Assembly (NCBI GenBank): GCA_050692555.1
Contig: JBOGVS010000011.1
Span: forward strand, 1-64,000
Length of the DNA stretch: 64,000 nucleotides
Direction of reading: 5' to 3'
Source of the DNA: DAITPV01 sp050692555
GTDB lineage: Bacteria > Actinomycetota > UBA4738 > CALAEC01
This document shows, piece after piece, positions 43,120 through 51,169 of the stretch. The translations under genes and the position numbers were made by a program. How positions within the stretch are numbered: the first letter of the stretch is position 1; every line of letters begins with the position of its first letter. Under the pieces are notes generated by a model, which saw nothing but the letters and a program-made list of their open reading frames with translations, did no database searches and had not been told where the DNA came from.

Positions 43120-44306
43120 GTCGGGCCGCTCCCGGCCGTCACCTCGACCCGCTCGGCTCGGCTCGCCGACCACGGCCGTCCGGCATCGACGTCGGGCTCC
43201 CGGGGAAGGCCGAGGGCCCGCTCGGCGATGATGTTCCGCAGGACCTCGGTGGTCCCGCCCCCCACCGTGAGCGCCGGGCTGAACAGGAACCCCTGCGTCC
43301 ACCACCCCGTTGCTGAGCCCAGGGGTCCGGCCTCCTGGAGCATCCCGGCCGTCCCGGCCAGGTCCCTGGCCAGGCGGAACACGTCCTGGCCGTGGGGATC
43401 GTTGAGAGCCTTGAGGATCGCGGCGCTCGACTCCGCGGGGGTCCCCTGGATCTTCCGGGCCACGTTCAGCAGGCCGTAGATCCGGCAGATCTCGCCGTCG
43501 ATGTACAGCTGGGCCACCCGCTGGCGCATGGCGGGGTCCGGGGCGCCGCCCTGCTCGCGGACCACGTCCGCCAGGTCCCGGGCGGTGGGTCCCCAGCCCC
43601 ACTGGGCGCCGTCCCGAGACAACGTGACCCGCTCGTTGGCCAGGGTCTCCTTGGCCAGTACCCACCCGCGGTTCTCCTCGCCGATCAGGTTCTCCGCGGG
43701 GAGCCGGACGTCGGAGAAGAACACGTCGTTGAAGCTGTGCCAGCCGGTCATGTCCACGATCGGCCGGACCTCGACCCCCGGGAGGTCCATCGGGATGATG
43801 AAGTAGGACAGGCCCTCGTGTTTGGGGGCCTCGGGGTTCGTGCGGGCCAGGAGGATGCCGAACCTGGCCAGGTGGCCCAGCGACGTCCAGGTCTTCTGGC
43901 CGGTCACCACGTACTCATCACCTTCGCGCCTGGCCCGGGTGGCCACCGCGGCGAGGTCGGAGCCCGCCTCCGGCTCGGAGAACAGCTGGCACCAGATCTC
44001 CTCGCCGGAGAGCATCGGCGGCAGGTATCGGTCCTTCTGCTCCTCGGTCCCGTGCATCAGCAGGATGGGGCCGCAGTGTCCGGTGCCGACCGGGTTGATG
44101 GGCCGGCGCACGTCGGCGCGGCGGAGCTCGTCCTCGATCACCAGCTGGAGCATGGGGTCAGCGTCGAGACCCCAGGGCCGGGGCCAGTGGGGAACGATAT
44201 AGCCGGCCTCGGCGAGGTCCTGGCCGGTGGGGTCGGGGTGCTCCTCGAGCCACTTCCGCACTTCCTGGCGGCGGGGGTCGTCGTCGGCAGGCAGCTCGAC
44301 GAACAT
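43116..44306 (-). CDS. acyl-CoA dehydrogenase (FadE type), head of the transporter operon
   Basis: A 396-residue dehydrogenase. IWCQLFSEPEAGSDLAAVAT, YVVTGQKTWTSLGHLARFGI and TVGGGTTEVLRNIIAERALG identify it. The N-terminus is shorter than in other FadE proteins here. Divergent from kstR with a perfect operator 32 nt upstream. Its position between kstR and the ferredoxin recalls the mycobacterial fadE26-fdxD-hsd4A neighbourhood, but the sequence is not obviously FadE26. Confidence 0.88.
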   Translation of the reverse strand: MFVELPADDDPRRQEVRKWLEEHPDPTGQDLAEAGYIVPHWPRPWGLDADPMLQLVIEDELRRADVRRPINPVGTGHCGPILLMHGTEEQKDRYLPPMLSGEEIWCQLFSEPEAGSDLAAVATRARREGDEYVVTGQKTWTSLGHLARFGILLARTNPEAPKHEGLSYFIIPMDLPGVEVRPIVDMTGWHSFNDVFFSDVRLPAENLIGEENRGWVLAKETLANERVTLSRDGAQWGWGPTARDLADVVREQGGAPDPAMRQRVAQLYIDGEICRIYGLLNVARKIQGTPAESSAAILKALNDPHGQDVFRLARDLAGTAGMLQEAGPLGSATGWWTQGFLFSPALTVGGGTTEVLRNIIAERALGLPREPDVDAGRPWSASRAERVEVTAGSGPT

Positions 44307-44338
44307 GAACCGGCAGTCTAGTCCGGGGCCTCAGGAAT

Positions 44339-44352
44339 TGCAACAGGTTCTA
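44339..44352. promoter_or_regulatory. KstR-type operator 7 (kstR autoregulation and transporter operon)
   Basis: TGCAACAGGTTCTA fits TNNAACNNGTTNNA at every fixed position. It is the only box in the divergent region between kstR and the eight-gene dehydrogenase-ferredoxin-transporter operon, so both probably share it. Confidence 0.85.
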
Positions 44353-44356
44353 GATT
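44351..44356 (+). promoter_or_regulatory. possible -10 box of kstR
   Basis: TAGATT starts on the operator's last TA and ends 8 nt before GTG 44365, consistent with leaderless or near-leaderless translation. Confidence 0.4.
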
Positions 44357-44364
44357 CGGGTACC

Positions 44365-44997
44365 GTGCCGGTGATGGCGGAAGCGAACAGGCTCACCCCC
44401 AAACAGGAAGCCCGGCGCCGGCGGGTCATCGAGGCCGCCGCTCAGCTGGCCTCCGAGGGCGGGTACGACGCCGTGCAGATGCGCGACGTGGCCACTCGAG
44501 CCGACGTGGCCCTGGGCACCGTGTACCGGTACTTCTCCTCCAAGGACCAGCTCCTGGTGGAGTGCCTGTGGCAGGTGGCCCACCAGCTCCAACAGGACCT
44601 GGCCGGGCGGCCACCCAAGGGAGAGTCCACCGCCGACCGGGTGGTGGAGGTCATCCGCCGAGCCACCCGGGCCCTGGAAGCCGATCCCAAGGTCGCCTCG
44701 GCGCTGGTGACCGCGCTCGCGTCGCTGTCGTCGGAGGACCCCGCCGGCCTGGAATCCGCACAGGCGGTCTACGCCATCGTCAGCGACATGTTCACCGAGG
44801 CCATGGACGGCGGCGACCACCCCGACCGGGAAGCGGTGATCCGCACGCTCGGCCACGTGTGGCTGGCCGCCCTGATCACCTGGGTCCGCGGCTGGTCGAC
44901 CAAGAACGAGATGTGGAGGGACCTGGAGGCCGCGGTTCGGCTGCTGCTCCCGGCGGGGGAGAAGGCCACCCGCTCCCTGGCCAAGGCCCGGGCGTGA
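44365..44997 (+). CDS. kstR: KstR, TetR-family repressor of sterol catabolism
   Basis: A 210-residue TetR repressor. The helix-turn-helix region ASEGGYDAVQMRDVATRADV followed by ALGTVYRYFSSKDQLLV is nearly what I recall for M. tuberculosis KstR (SKGGYEAVQMRAVADRADV, AVGTLYRYFPSK), and HVWLAALITWVRG matches its C-terminal half. KstR is released by steroid-CoA intermediates such as 3-oxo-cholestenoyl-CoA. GTG 44365 gives an N-terminus of the same length as the mycobacterial protein; ATG 44374 is the alternative. Its own operator is 12 nt upstream, and the next gene overlaps as GTGA. Confidence 0.93.
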   Translation: MPVMAEANRLTPKQEARRRRVIEAAAQLASEGGYDAVQMRDVATRADVALGTVYRYFSSKDQLLVECLWQVAHQLQQDLAGRPPKGESTADRVVEVIRRATRALEADPKVASALVTALASLSSEDPAGLESAQAVYAIVSDMFTEAMDGGDHPDREAVIRTLGHVWLAALITWVRGWSTKNEMWRDLEAAVRLLLPAGEKATRSLAKARA

Positions 44998-45899
44998 CCC
45001 CCGCCGGCGAGCGACCTCTCGAGGGCAAGGTGGCCGTGGTCACCGGGGCCGGACGCGGGCTGGGAAGGGCCGAAGCACTCCAGCTTGCCGGGCTCGGCGC
45101 CCGGGTGGTGGTCAACGACTTCGGGGTGGCCCTGGACGGCGCGGAGCCCCAGGACCAGCCGGCTCAGCAGGTGGTCGACGAGATCGCCGCGGCCGGCGGA
45201 GAGGCCGTGGCCCACGTCGGCGACGTGGCCGACTGGGACGAGTCGCGAAGCCTCATCGAGCTGGCCCGGGAGACGTTCGGCGACCTCCATGTTCTGGTCA
45301 ACAACGCTGGCATCCTTCGCGATCGCATGGTGTTCAACATGGCCGAGGAGGAATGGGACGCGGTGATCCGCGTCCACCTCAAGGGCCATTTCTCCACCAC
45401 GCGATGGGCCACCGAGTACTGGCGGGGCCGGTCGAAGTCGGAGGGCGGCCCGGTCTACGGCCGCATCGTGAACACCTCGTCGGAGGCGTTCCTGTTCGGG
45501 TCTCCCGGGCAGCCGAACTACGCGGCGGCCAAGGCGGGGATCGTCGCGCTGACCCTGGCCACCGCCCAGTCCTGTTACGGGTACGGGGTGACCGCCAACG
45601 CCATCTGTCCACGGGCGCGCACCAGGATGACCGAGGCCATGGGGCTCGACGCGGACATGTTCGCCCCGGAGAACGTGGCTCCCCTGGTCGGATACCTGGC
45701 CTCCCCCGCGGCCGAGCGAGTATCCGGGCAGGTGTTCGTGGTGTACGACGGCACCGTCCAGGTCGTGGAAGGGCCGGCCATCGGCGAGCGGTTCGACACC
45801 GAAGGCCGATGGACCGCGGAGGGGCTGGAGGAAGCCCTGGGACCGCTGTTCGACAAGCGGGAGCCGGTCACCGACGGCTACGTGATGCCGTTCGCCTAA
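44994..45899 (+). CDS. hsd4A: Hsd4A-like 17beta-hydroxysteroid / 3-hydroxyacyl-CoA dehydrogenase
   Basis: A 301-residue SDR of the MFE-2/17beta-HSD type 4 dehydrogenase class. VVTGAGRGLGRAEALQLAGL (NAD site), VNNAGILRDRMVFNMAEEEW, NTSSEAF and NYAAAKAG (catalytic Tyr/Lys), and ANAICPRARTRMTEAMG match my memory of Rv3502c (Hsd4A), which dehydrogenates side-chain 3-hydroxyacyl-CoA and C17-hydroxyl. GTG 44994 overlaps the kstR stop; the longer upstream frame is the kstR gene out of phase. Second gene of the rightward kstR operon. Confidence 0.9.
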   Translation: MTPAGERPLEGKVAVVTGAGRGLGRAEALQLAGLGARVVVNDFGVALDGAEPQDQPAQQVVDEIAAAGGEAVAHVGDVADWDESRSLIELARETFGDLHVLVNNAGILRDRMVFNMAEEEWDAVIRVHLKGHFSTTRWATEYWRGRSKSEGGPVYGRIVNTSSEAFLFGSPGQPNYAAAKAGIVALTLATAQSCYGYGVTANAICPRARTRMTEAMGLDADMFAPENVAPLVGYLASPAAERVSGQVFVVYDGTVQVVEGPAIGERFDTEGRWTAEGLEEALGPLFDKREPVTDGYVMPFA

Positions 45900-45911
45900 C
45901 GAGGAGGAAGC

Positions 45912-47390
45912 ATGGCCGACAGCGTGATCACCGTCCGCAGCGAGGACCGGATGCTGATCGACGGACGCATGGTCGAGGCGGAGTCCGGAAAGACCTTCGA
46001 GAACGAAGATCCCGCCACCGAAGAGGTCATCGGCACGGCCGCCGATGCCTCTCCCCAGGATGCCGCCCGGGCCGTGGCCGCCGCCAGGAAGGCGTTCGAC
46101 GAGACGTCCTGGTCCACCGACCACGCCCTCCGGAAACGGTCCTTGGAGCAGCTCCGGGCCGCGCTCGAGGAGGCCAAGGAGGAGCTCCGGGCCACGATCG
46201 TGGCCGAGGCCGGCTCCCCCATCCTGCTGACCTACACCGTCCAGCTCGACTACCCCGTCGAGTGGCTGTCGCACTGGGCGGACCTCGCGGAGAGCTACGA
46301 GTACGAACGGCCGCTGCCCGAGATCGAGAGCTTCGGGGGCAAGCACCGGGGATCGCTCCTGGCCGAGCCCGTCGGGGTGGTCGCCGCCATCACCCCGTTC
46401 AACTTCCCCCTATACCTGAACCTGGCCAAGCTAGGGCCGGCCCTGGCGGCCGGCTGCACGGTGATCCTCAAGCCGTCCCCCTACACGCCGTGGGCGGCCA
46501 CGATCATGGGACGGCTGGTGGCCGAGAAGACGGACATCCCTCCGGGGGTGGTGAACGTGGTGACCTCGTCCGATCCCGCCACCGCCGAGGCGCTGACCAC
46601 CGACCCCCGAGTGGACATGGTCAGCTTCACCGGCTCCACGGCGACGGGCCGGAAGATCATGGCCGCCGCCGCGGAGACCGTGAAGAAGGTGCAGCTGGAG
46701 CTGGGCGGGAAGTCGGCCAACATCGTCCTCGACGACGCCGACCTGATGACCGCCCTGCCACTGGCCGCCGGGTGGGTGTGCGCCCACTCCGGGCAGGGGT
46801 GCGGGATCTACTCCCGCCTGCTCCTCCCCCGCGAGCGGTACGACGAGGGCGTGGCCCTGATGGAGATGGCCTTCCAGAACATGGCCGTTGGCGACCCGAA
46901 GGACCCGGCCACGCTCCAGGGCCCACAGATCAGCGCGGCCCAGCGGGACCGGGTGCTGGACTACGTCGCCAAGGGGAAGGAAGAAGGAGCGCGCCTGGTG
47001 TCGGGCGGGGGGATCCCCGAGAATCTGGAGCGGGGCTACTACGTGCAGCCAACGCTGTTCGCCGACGTTGACCCCGGCTCCACGATCGCCAGGGAGGAGA
47101 TCTTCGGGCCGGTCCTCTGCGTGATCCCGTTCGATGATCAGGACGACGCGGTCCGCATCGCCAACGACTCCATTTTTGGGCTCACCGGCAACGTGTGGAG
47201 CGCCTCGGAGGAGCGAGGCCTCGACGTGGCCCGGCGGATCCGGGCCGGGTCCATGTCGGTCAACGGAGCTCAGTGGCTCGACCGCACCCGTCCGTTCGGT
47301 GGCTACAAGCAGAGTGGGATCGGCCGGGAGAACGGCGTCAAGGGTTTCGAGGAGTTCCTCGAGACCAAGGTCCTGGCCCTCCCAGGCTGA
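45912..47390 (+). CDS. NAD(P)-dependent aldehyde dehydrogenase
   Basis: A 492-residue aldehyde dehydrogenase. Cofactor motif SFTGSTATGRKIM, general base Glu in LELGGKSANIV, nucleophile Cys in HSGQGCGIYSRLLL, and EEIFGPVLCVIPFDD. In context it probably oxidises the steroid side-chain aldehyde to the acid for CoA ligation. ATG 45912 has GAGGAGGAAG upstream, 12 nt after hsd4A. Expressed with kstR, so it should be induced by pathway intermediates. Confidence 0.92.
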   Translation: MADSVITVRSEDRMLIDGRMVEAESGKTFENEDPATEEVIGTAADASPQDAARAVAAARKAFDETSWSTDHALRKRSLEQLRAALEEAKEELRATIVAEAGSPILLTYTVQLDYPVEWLSHWADLAESYEYERPLPEIESFGGKHRGSLLAEPVGVVAAITPFNFPLYLNLAKLGPALAAGCTVILKPSPYTPWAATIMGRLVAEKTDIPPGVVNVVTSSDPATAEALTTDPRVDMVSFTGSTATGRKIMAAAAETVKKVQLELGGKSANIVLDDADLMTALPLAAGWVCAHSGQGCGIYSRLLLPRERYDEGVALMEMAFQNMAVGDPKDPATLQGPQISAAQRDRVLDYVAKGKEEGARLVSGGGIPENLERGYYVQPTLFADVDPGSTIAREEIFGPVLCVIPFDDQDDAVRIANDSIFGLTGNVWSASEERGLDVARRIRAGSMSVNGAQWLDRTRPFGGYKQSGIGRENGVKGFEEFLETKVLALPG

Positions 47391-47392
47391 TC

Positions 47393-48406
47393 ATGGCCGA
47401 CCCGCTCCGCCTCGGACTGGCCCTCGGCTACTGGGGCGCCGAGCCGACCCCCGGGTTCGTCGACCTGGCCCTGGAGGCCGAGCGCCTGGGCTACGAGTCC
47501 GTGTGGACCGCGGAGGCCTACGGGTCCGACGTGTTCACCCCCCTGTGCTGGATCGGGGCGCGGACCACCAAGATCAAGCTGGGGTCGGGGCTGGCCCAGA
47601 TCTCCGCACGGACCCCCGCCTCCCTGGCCATGACCGCGGCCACCATCGATCACCTGTCGGAGGGCCGGCTGATCCTGGGCCTGGGAGTCTCCGGGCCGCA
47701 GGTGGTGGAGGGATGGTACGGGCAGCCGTTCCCCAAGCCGCTGGCCCGAGCTAGGGAGTACGTGGAGATCGTCCGGGCCATCCTTCGCCGGGAGGGACCG
47801 GTGGTCCACGAGGGCGAGCACTATCCGCTTCCCTACCCGGGCGGGACCGGTTTGGGCAAGCCGCTGAAGATCACCGTCCATCCGCTGCGGGCCGACATCC
47901 CCATCTACCTGGGCGCCCAGGGGCCCAAGAACGTCGCGCTGGCCACGGAGATCGCCGACGGGTGGGCGCCGATGTTCTTCTCCCCCTATCGCATCGAGCG
48001 CTACGAGGAGGCCCTGGCCGGCGCACCCGAGGGCTTCGAGGTGGCCTGCGTGGCCACGGTGGTGCTGGGCGACGACGTGGCCGAGGCCCTGATCCCGGTG
48101 AAGTGGGCCATGGCCTTCTACATCGGAGGGATGGGCGCGCCGGGGATGAACTTCCACCTCGACGTGGTGGCCAACATGGGGTTCGCCGAGGAAGCCCGGC
48201 GGGTGGCGGAGCTGTTCCGGGATGGGAAGCGGGAAGAGGCGGCCATGGCGGTCCCAGACGAGCTGGCCGACGAGATCTCGCTCGTCGGGCCCGAGAGCCG
48301 GATCCGGGAGCGGCTGGAGGCCTGGATCAAGAGCCCCGTCACCCAGCTGCTGGCGGGGACCGGGGACCCGGCGGCCCTGCGGGTCCTGGCCGACGCGCTG
48401 TGGTGA
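47393..48406 (+). CDS. luciferase-like flavin oxidoreductase, Rv3520c-like
   Basis: A 337-residue TIM-barrel LLM-family protein, F420- or FMN-dependent. LGLALGYWGAEPTPGFVDLA, VWTAEAYGSDVFTPL, LGLGVSGPQVVEGWYGQPFP and HPLRADIPIYLGAQGPKNVA match what I recall of Rv3520c, a KstR-regulon flavoprotein. Its reaction in sterol breakdown is unsettled. ATG 47393 is 2 nt after the aldehyde dehydrogenase stop; the longer frame is a shadow. Confidence 0.88.
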   Translation: MADPLRLGLALGYWGAEPTPGFVDLALEAERLGYESVWTAEAYGSDVFTPLCWIGARTTKIKLGSGLAQISARTPASLAMTAATIDHLSEGRLILGLGVSGPQVVEGWYGQPFPKPLARAREYVEIVRAILRREGPVVHEGEHYPLPYPGGTGLGKPLKITVHPLRADIPIYLGAQGPKNVALATEIADGWAPMFFSPYRIERYEEALAGAPEGFEVACVATVVLGDDVAEALIPVKWAMAFYIGGMGAPGMNFHLDVVANMGFAEEARRVAELFRDGKREEAAMAVPDELADEISLVGPESRIRERLEAWIKSPVTQLLAGTGDPAALRVLADALW

Positions 48407-48424
48407 GACCAAGAGGAGGTTGTC

Positions 48425-49588
48425 GTGACTGATGCGGTGATCGTCGAGGCGGTTAGGACACCGATCGGGAAGCGCAACGGAGCTCTGGCCGGGGTGCACG
48501 CCGCGGATCTGCTGGGCACCGTGCTGGTGGACGTGATCAAGCGGTCGGGCATCCCCCCGTCCGAGGTCCAGCAGGTGATCGGCGGATGCGTGTCCCAGGC
48601 CGGCGAGCAGGGACTCAACGTGACCAGGACGGCGTGGCTGGGCGCCGGGCTCCCGTACGAGGCCGCGGCCACCACGATCGACTCCCAGTGCGGCTCCTCT
48701 CAGCAGGCCAACCACCTGATCCAGGGTCTGATCGCCGCTGGGGCCATCGACGTGGGGATCGCCTCTGGTCTGGAGTCGATGACCCGGGTGCCGCTGGGAT
48801 CCAACGTGTCGTCGGGGCCCGGCTCGTTCATCCCTCCGGACTGGTCTTTGGACATGCCCGATCAGTTCGGCGGCGCCGAGCGGATCGCCCAGAACCGGAG
48901 CATCACCCGCGAGGACGCGGATGCCTTCGGCCTGGCCTCCCAGCAGAAGGCCAAGGCCGCCTGGGCCGAAGGCCGGTTCGACCGAGAGGTGGTGCCGGTC
49001 GAGGCTCCCGCGCTGGGCGAGGACGGCCAGCCCACCGGCGAACGCGTCGCGGTGAGCCGGGACCAGGGGCTCCGGGAAACTACCCTGGAAGGGCTGGCCG
49101 GGTTGAAGCCGGTCCAGGAGGGCGGGATCCACACGGCGGGGACCTCGTCCCAGATCTCCGACGGCGCGGCGACCGTCCTGTGGATGACGGACGAGAAGGC
49201 TCGGGCGCTGGGCGTAACCCCCCGTGCCCGGTTGCGGGCCCAGGTGTTGGTCGGATCGGACCCCTACTACCTGCTCGACGGGCCGGTGGACGCCACTCGC
49301 GCCGTTCTGGCCAAGGCCGGAATGACCATGGCCGACATCGACCTGGTGGAGATCAACGAGGCCTTCGCCTCCGTGGTCCTGTCCTGGGCAAGCGTTCACC
49401 AGCCGGACATGGACCAGGTCAACGTGAACGGCGGGGCCATCGCCCTGGGCCACCCGGTGGGAGCCACCGGCTCCAGGCTGATAACCACCGCCCTGCACGA
49501 GCTGGAGCGCTCCGACCGGACCACCGCCCTGGTCACCATGTGCTGCGGCGGTGCCCTGGGCTCGGGCAGCATCCTCGAGCGGATCTAG
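48425..49588 (+). CDS. fadA5: steroid 3-ketoacyl-CoA thiolase FadA5
   Basis: A 387-residue thiolase. Nucleophile Cys89 in TTIDSQCGSSQQANHLIQ, His343 in GGAIALGHPVGATGSR, and Cys373 in VTMCCGGALGSG. These fall four residues earlier than the corresponding FadA5 residues, and long blocks (ASGLESMTR region, GGIHTAGTSSQISDGAA, VEINEAFASVVLSWA) are almost identical to FadA5 from memory. It cleaves 3-keto steroid side-chain acyl-CoA, releasing acetyl- or propionyl-CoA. GTG 48425 is preceded by GAGGAGG. Confidence 0.92.
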   Translation: MTDAVIVEAVRTPIGKRNGALAGVHAADLLGTVLVDVIKRSGIPPSEVQQVIGGCVSQAGEQGLNVTRTAWLGAGLPYEAAATTIDSQCGSSQQANHLIQGLIAAGAIDVGIASGLESMTRVPLGSNVSSGPGSFIPPDWSLDMPDQFGGAERIAQNRSITREDADAFGLASQQKAKAAWAEGRFDREVVPVEAPALGEDGQPTGERVAVSRDQGLRETTLEGLAGLKPVQEGGIHTAGTSSQISDGAATVLWMTDEKARALGVTPRARLRAQVLVGSDPYYLLDGPVDATRAVLAKAGMTMADIDLVEINEAFASVVLSWASVHQPDMDQVNVNGGAIALGHPVGATGSRLITTALHELERSDRTTALVTMCCGGALGSGSILERI

Positions 49589-49612
49589 AGGGGGGCAGGG
49601 TCCCTCGTGAGT

Positions 49613-49653
49613 GTGGTCGGGATCATGTCCAGGTGGTCGGGATCCTGACCACC
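49613..49653. promoter_or_regulatory. direct and inverted repeats before the winged-helix gene, candidate operator
   Basis: GTGGTCGGGATC occurs at 49613-49624 and again at 49633-49644, a 20-bp period, so on one face of the helix. The second copy is part of GGTGGTC-8 nt-GACCACC (49632-49653). They lie just upstream of the small winged-helix gene and do not resemble the KstR box. Confidence 0.5.
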
Positions 49654-49674
49654 CCTGCGGAGCACCCCGCCACC

Positions 49675-50049
49675 ATGTCCTCACGCGGTGGTATCCACCT
49701 TCCGGTGGATGACCCCGACCGGGAGCTGGCGGCCATCTTCGGGCACCCGATCACGCGGACGCCCAAGCCGACCGACCGCGCCCTGGACGAGATCCTGGCC
49801 AGCCGGACCCATGTCCGGGTCCTCAGGACGCTGGCGGCCCTCGACCAGGAGCTCAATCTCACCGCCCGGGATGTGGCTCGCCGAGCCGGAGCTTCACATG
49901 GACGGGTCATGGAGGTGTTGCGGCAACTGGAGTCGCTCGGCGTGGTCACCACTCACTGGGCCCCAACTCATGCCGTGCATCGCCTGAACGTCGAGCACCC
50001 GTTGCACGCAGCTCTGCGCTCCTTGTTCGACGCGGAGCGGGAACTCTAG
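49675..50049 (+). CDS. small winged-helix DNA-binding protein
   Basis: A 124-residue MarR/ArsR-like protein. LASRTHVRVLRTLAALDQ, then LTARDVARRAGASHGRVMEV as the recognition helix region and LRQLESLGVVTTHWAPTHAV as the wing. N-terminal 45 residues are Pro/Asp-rich without a known domain. ATG 49675 is the best start; a GTG about 40 nt upstream would begin inside the repeats. Its stop abuts the start of the following flavoprotein, suggesting that the two work together. Repeats just upstream suggest autoregulation. Confidence 0.72.
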   Translation: MSSRGGIHLPVDDPDRELAAIFGHPITRTPKPTDRALDEILASRTHVRVLRTLAALDQELNLTARDVARRAGASHGRVMEVLRQLESLGVVTTHWAPTHAVHRLNVEHPLHAALRSLFDAEREL

Positions 50050-51165
50050 GTGGCCCTGGAGGTCGGCGCCCCGGGGACCGTCGGTCCTCCAGTAGAGGGC
50101 CTCCTCAAGACCGCCCGGCGCAATGAAGAGAAGGGCTACGACGCCATCTGGTGGCCCGACCACTGGATGGGGTGGTTTCCCGACTCCATGTGGACTCCCG
50201 ACGTGAGCCCCCTTGCGCAGTACTCACCCAATCCCCACATCCACCTCGACCCGGTGGCCGCCATCGCCGCGGTGGGGGTGCACACGGATCGGATCCGGTT
50301 GGGCACCTCGGTGACCGAGCCCATCCGGCGCCACCCCGCGATGCTGGCCAACGAGTGGCTGACGCTCGATCACCTGACCCGGGGACGAGCGATCCTGGGG
50401 ATCGGGGCCGGCGAAGCGGAGAACATCACCCCATACGGGATGGACTTCTCCAAGCCAGCGTCACGGTTCGAAGAGGCCCTGGCGATCATCCGCCTCCTGT
50501 GGGAGAGCGACGGGCCCGTGGACTTCGACGGCGACCGATGGACGCTGCGCGACGCCGTCCAGGGTCTCGGTCCGTACGAGGCCGGCCGGTACCCGCCGAT
50601 CTGGACCGGGGCCCGTGGACCCCGGATGCTCGACATCACCGGGCATCTCGCCGACGGATGGCTCCCGTGGTACATGCCGATCGACGAGTTCACCTCCGGG
50701 CTGGAACGGATACGCGCAGCGGCCACGAGCGCGGGCCGGGACCCCCAGGCGATCACTCCTGCGATGTGGTGCTACGTGGTGACCGACGAGGACCACGAGG
50801 AGACGCACCGGCTCCTAGGCCATCGCCTGCCCAAGTCCAACCTCCTGATCCTGCCCAGCGAGGCGTACGATGAGGCCGGATACATGCATCCGCTGGGCCC
50901 CGGGTTCGACGGGATCCGCGACTACATACCCACCCGATACGGGAGGGAGGAGATCCTGTCCGCCATCGACGCCATCCCCGAGGAGTTCGCCCACGACCGA
51001 ACCCTCCATGGCACACCCGATGAGCTGGTGAAGGTGGCTCGGGAGTACGAGGCCGCCGGCCTTCGGCACATCGTGCTGTGGAACATGACGTTCTTCGCCG
51101 ACACGTCCCTGGTGCGGCAGAGCTTCGCACTGATCGACGAGGTCGCAGCCGCCCTGAAACGCTAG
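50050..51165 (+). CDS. luciferase-like (probably F420-dependent) oxidoreductase
   Basis: A 371-residue LLM-family protein. YDAIWWPDHWMGWFPDSMW, HIHLDPVAAIAAVGVHTDRI, GRAILGIGAGEAENITPYGM and YPPIWTGARGPRMLDITGHL resemble the mycobacterial phthiodiolone-ketoreductase/F420 group. Substrate unknown. Starts at GTG 50050 directly after the winged-helix stop codon, and ends 4 nt from the stop of the convergent reductase. Confidence 0.85.
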   Translation: MALEVGAPGTVGPPVEGLLKTARRNEEKGYDAIWWPDHWMGWFPDSMWTPDVSPLAQYSPNPHIHLDPVAAIAAVGVHTDRIRLGTSVTEPIRRHPAMLANEWLTLDHLTRGRAILGIGAGEAENITPYGMDFSKPASRFEEALAIIRLLWESDGPVDFDGDRWTLRDAVQGLGPYEAGRYPPIWTGARGPRMLDITGHLADGWLPWYMPIDEFTSGLERIRAAATSAGRDPQAITPAMWCYVVTDEDHEETHRLLGHRLPKSNLLILPSEAYDEAGYMHPLGPGFDGIRDYIPTRYGREEILSAIDAIPEEFAHDRTLHGTPDELVKVAREYEAAGLRHIVLWNMTFFADTSLVRQSFALIDEVAAALKR

Positions 51166-51169
51166 GCGG

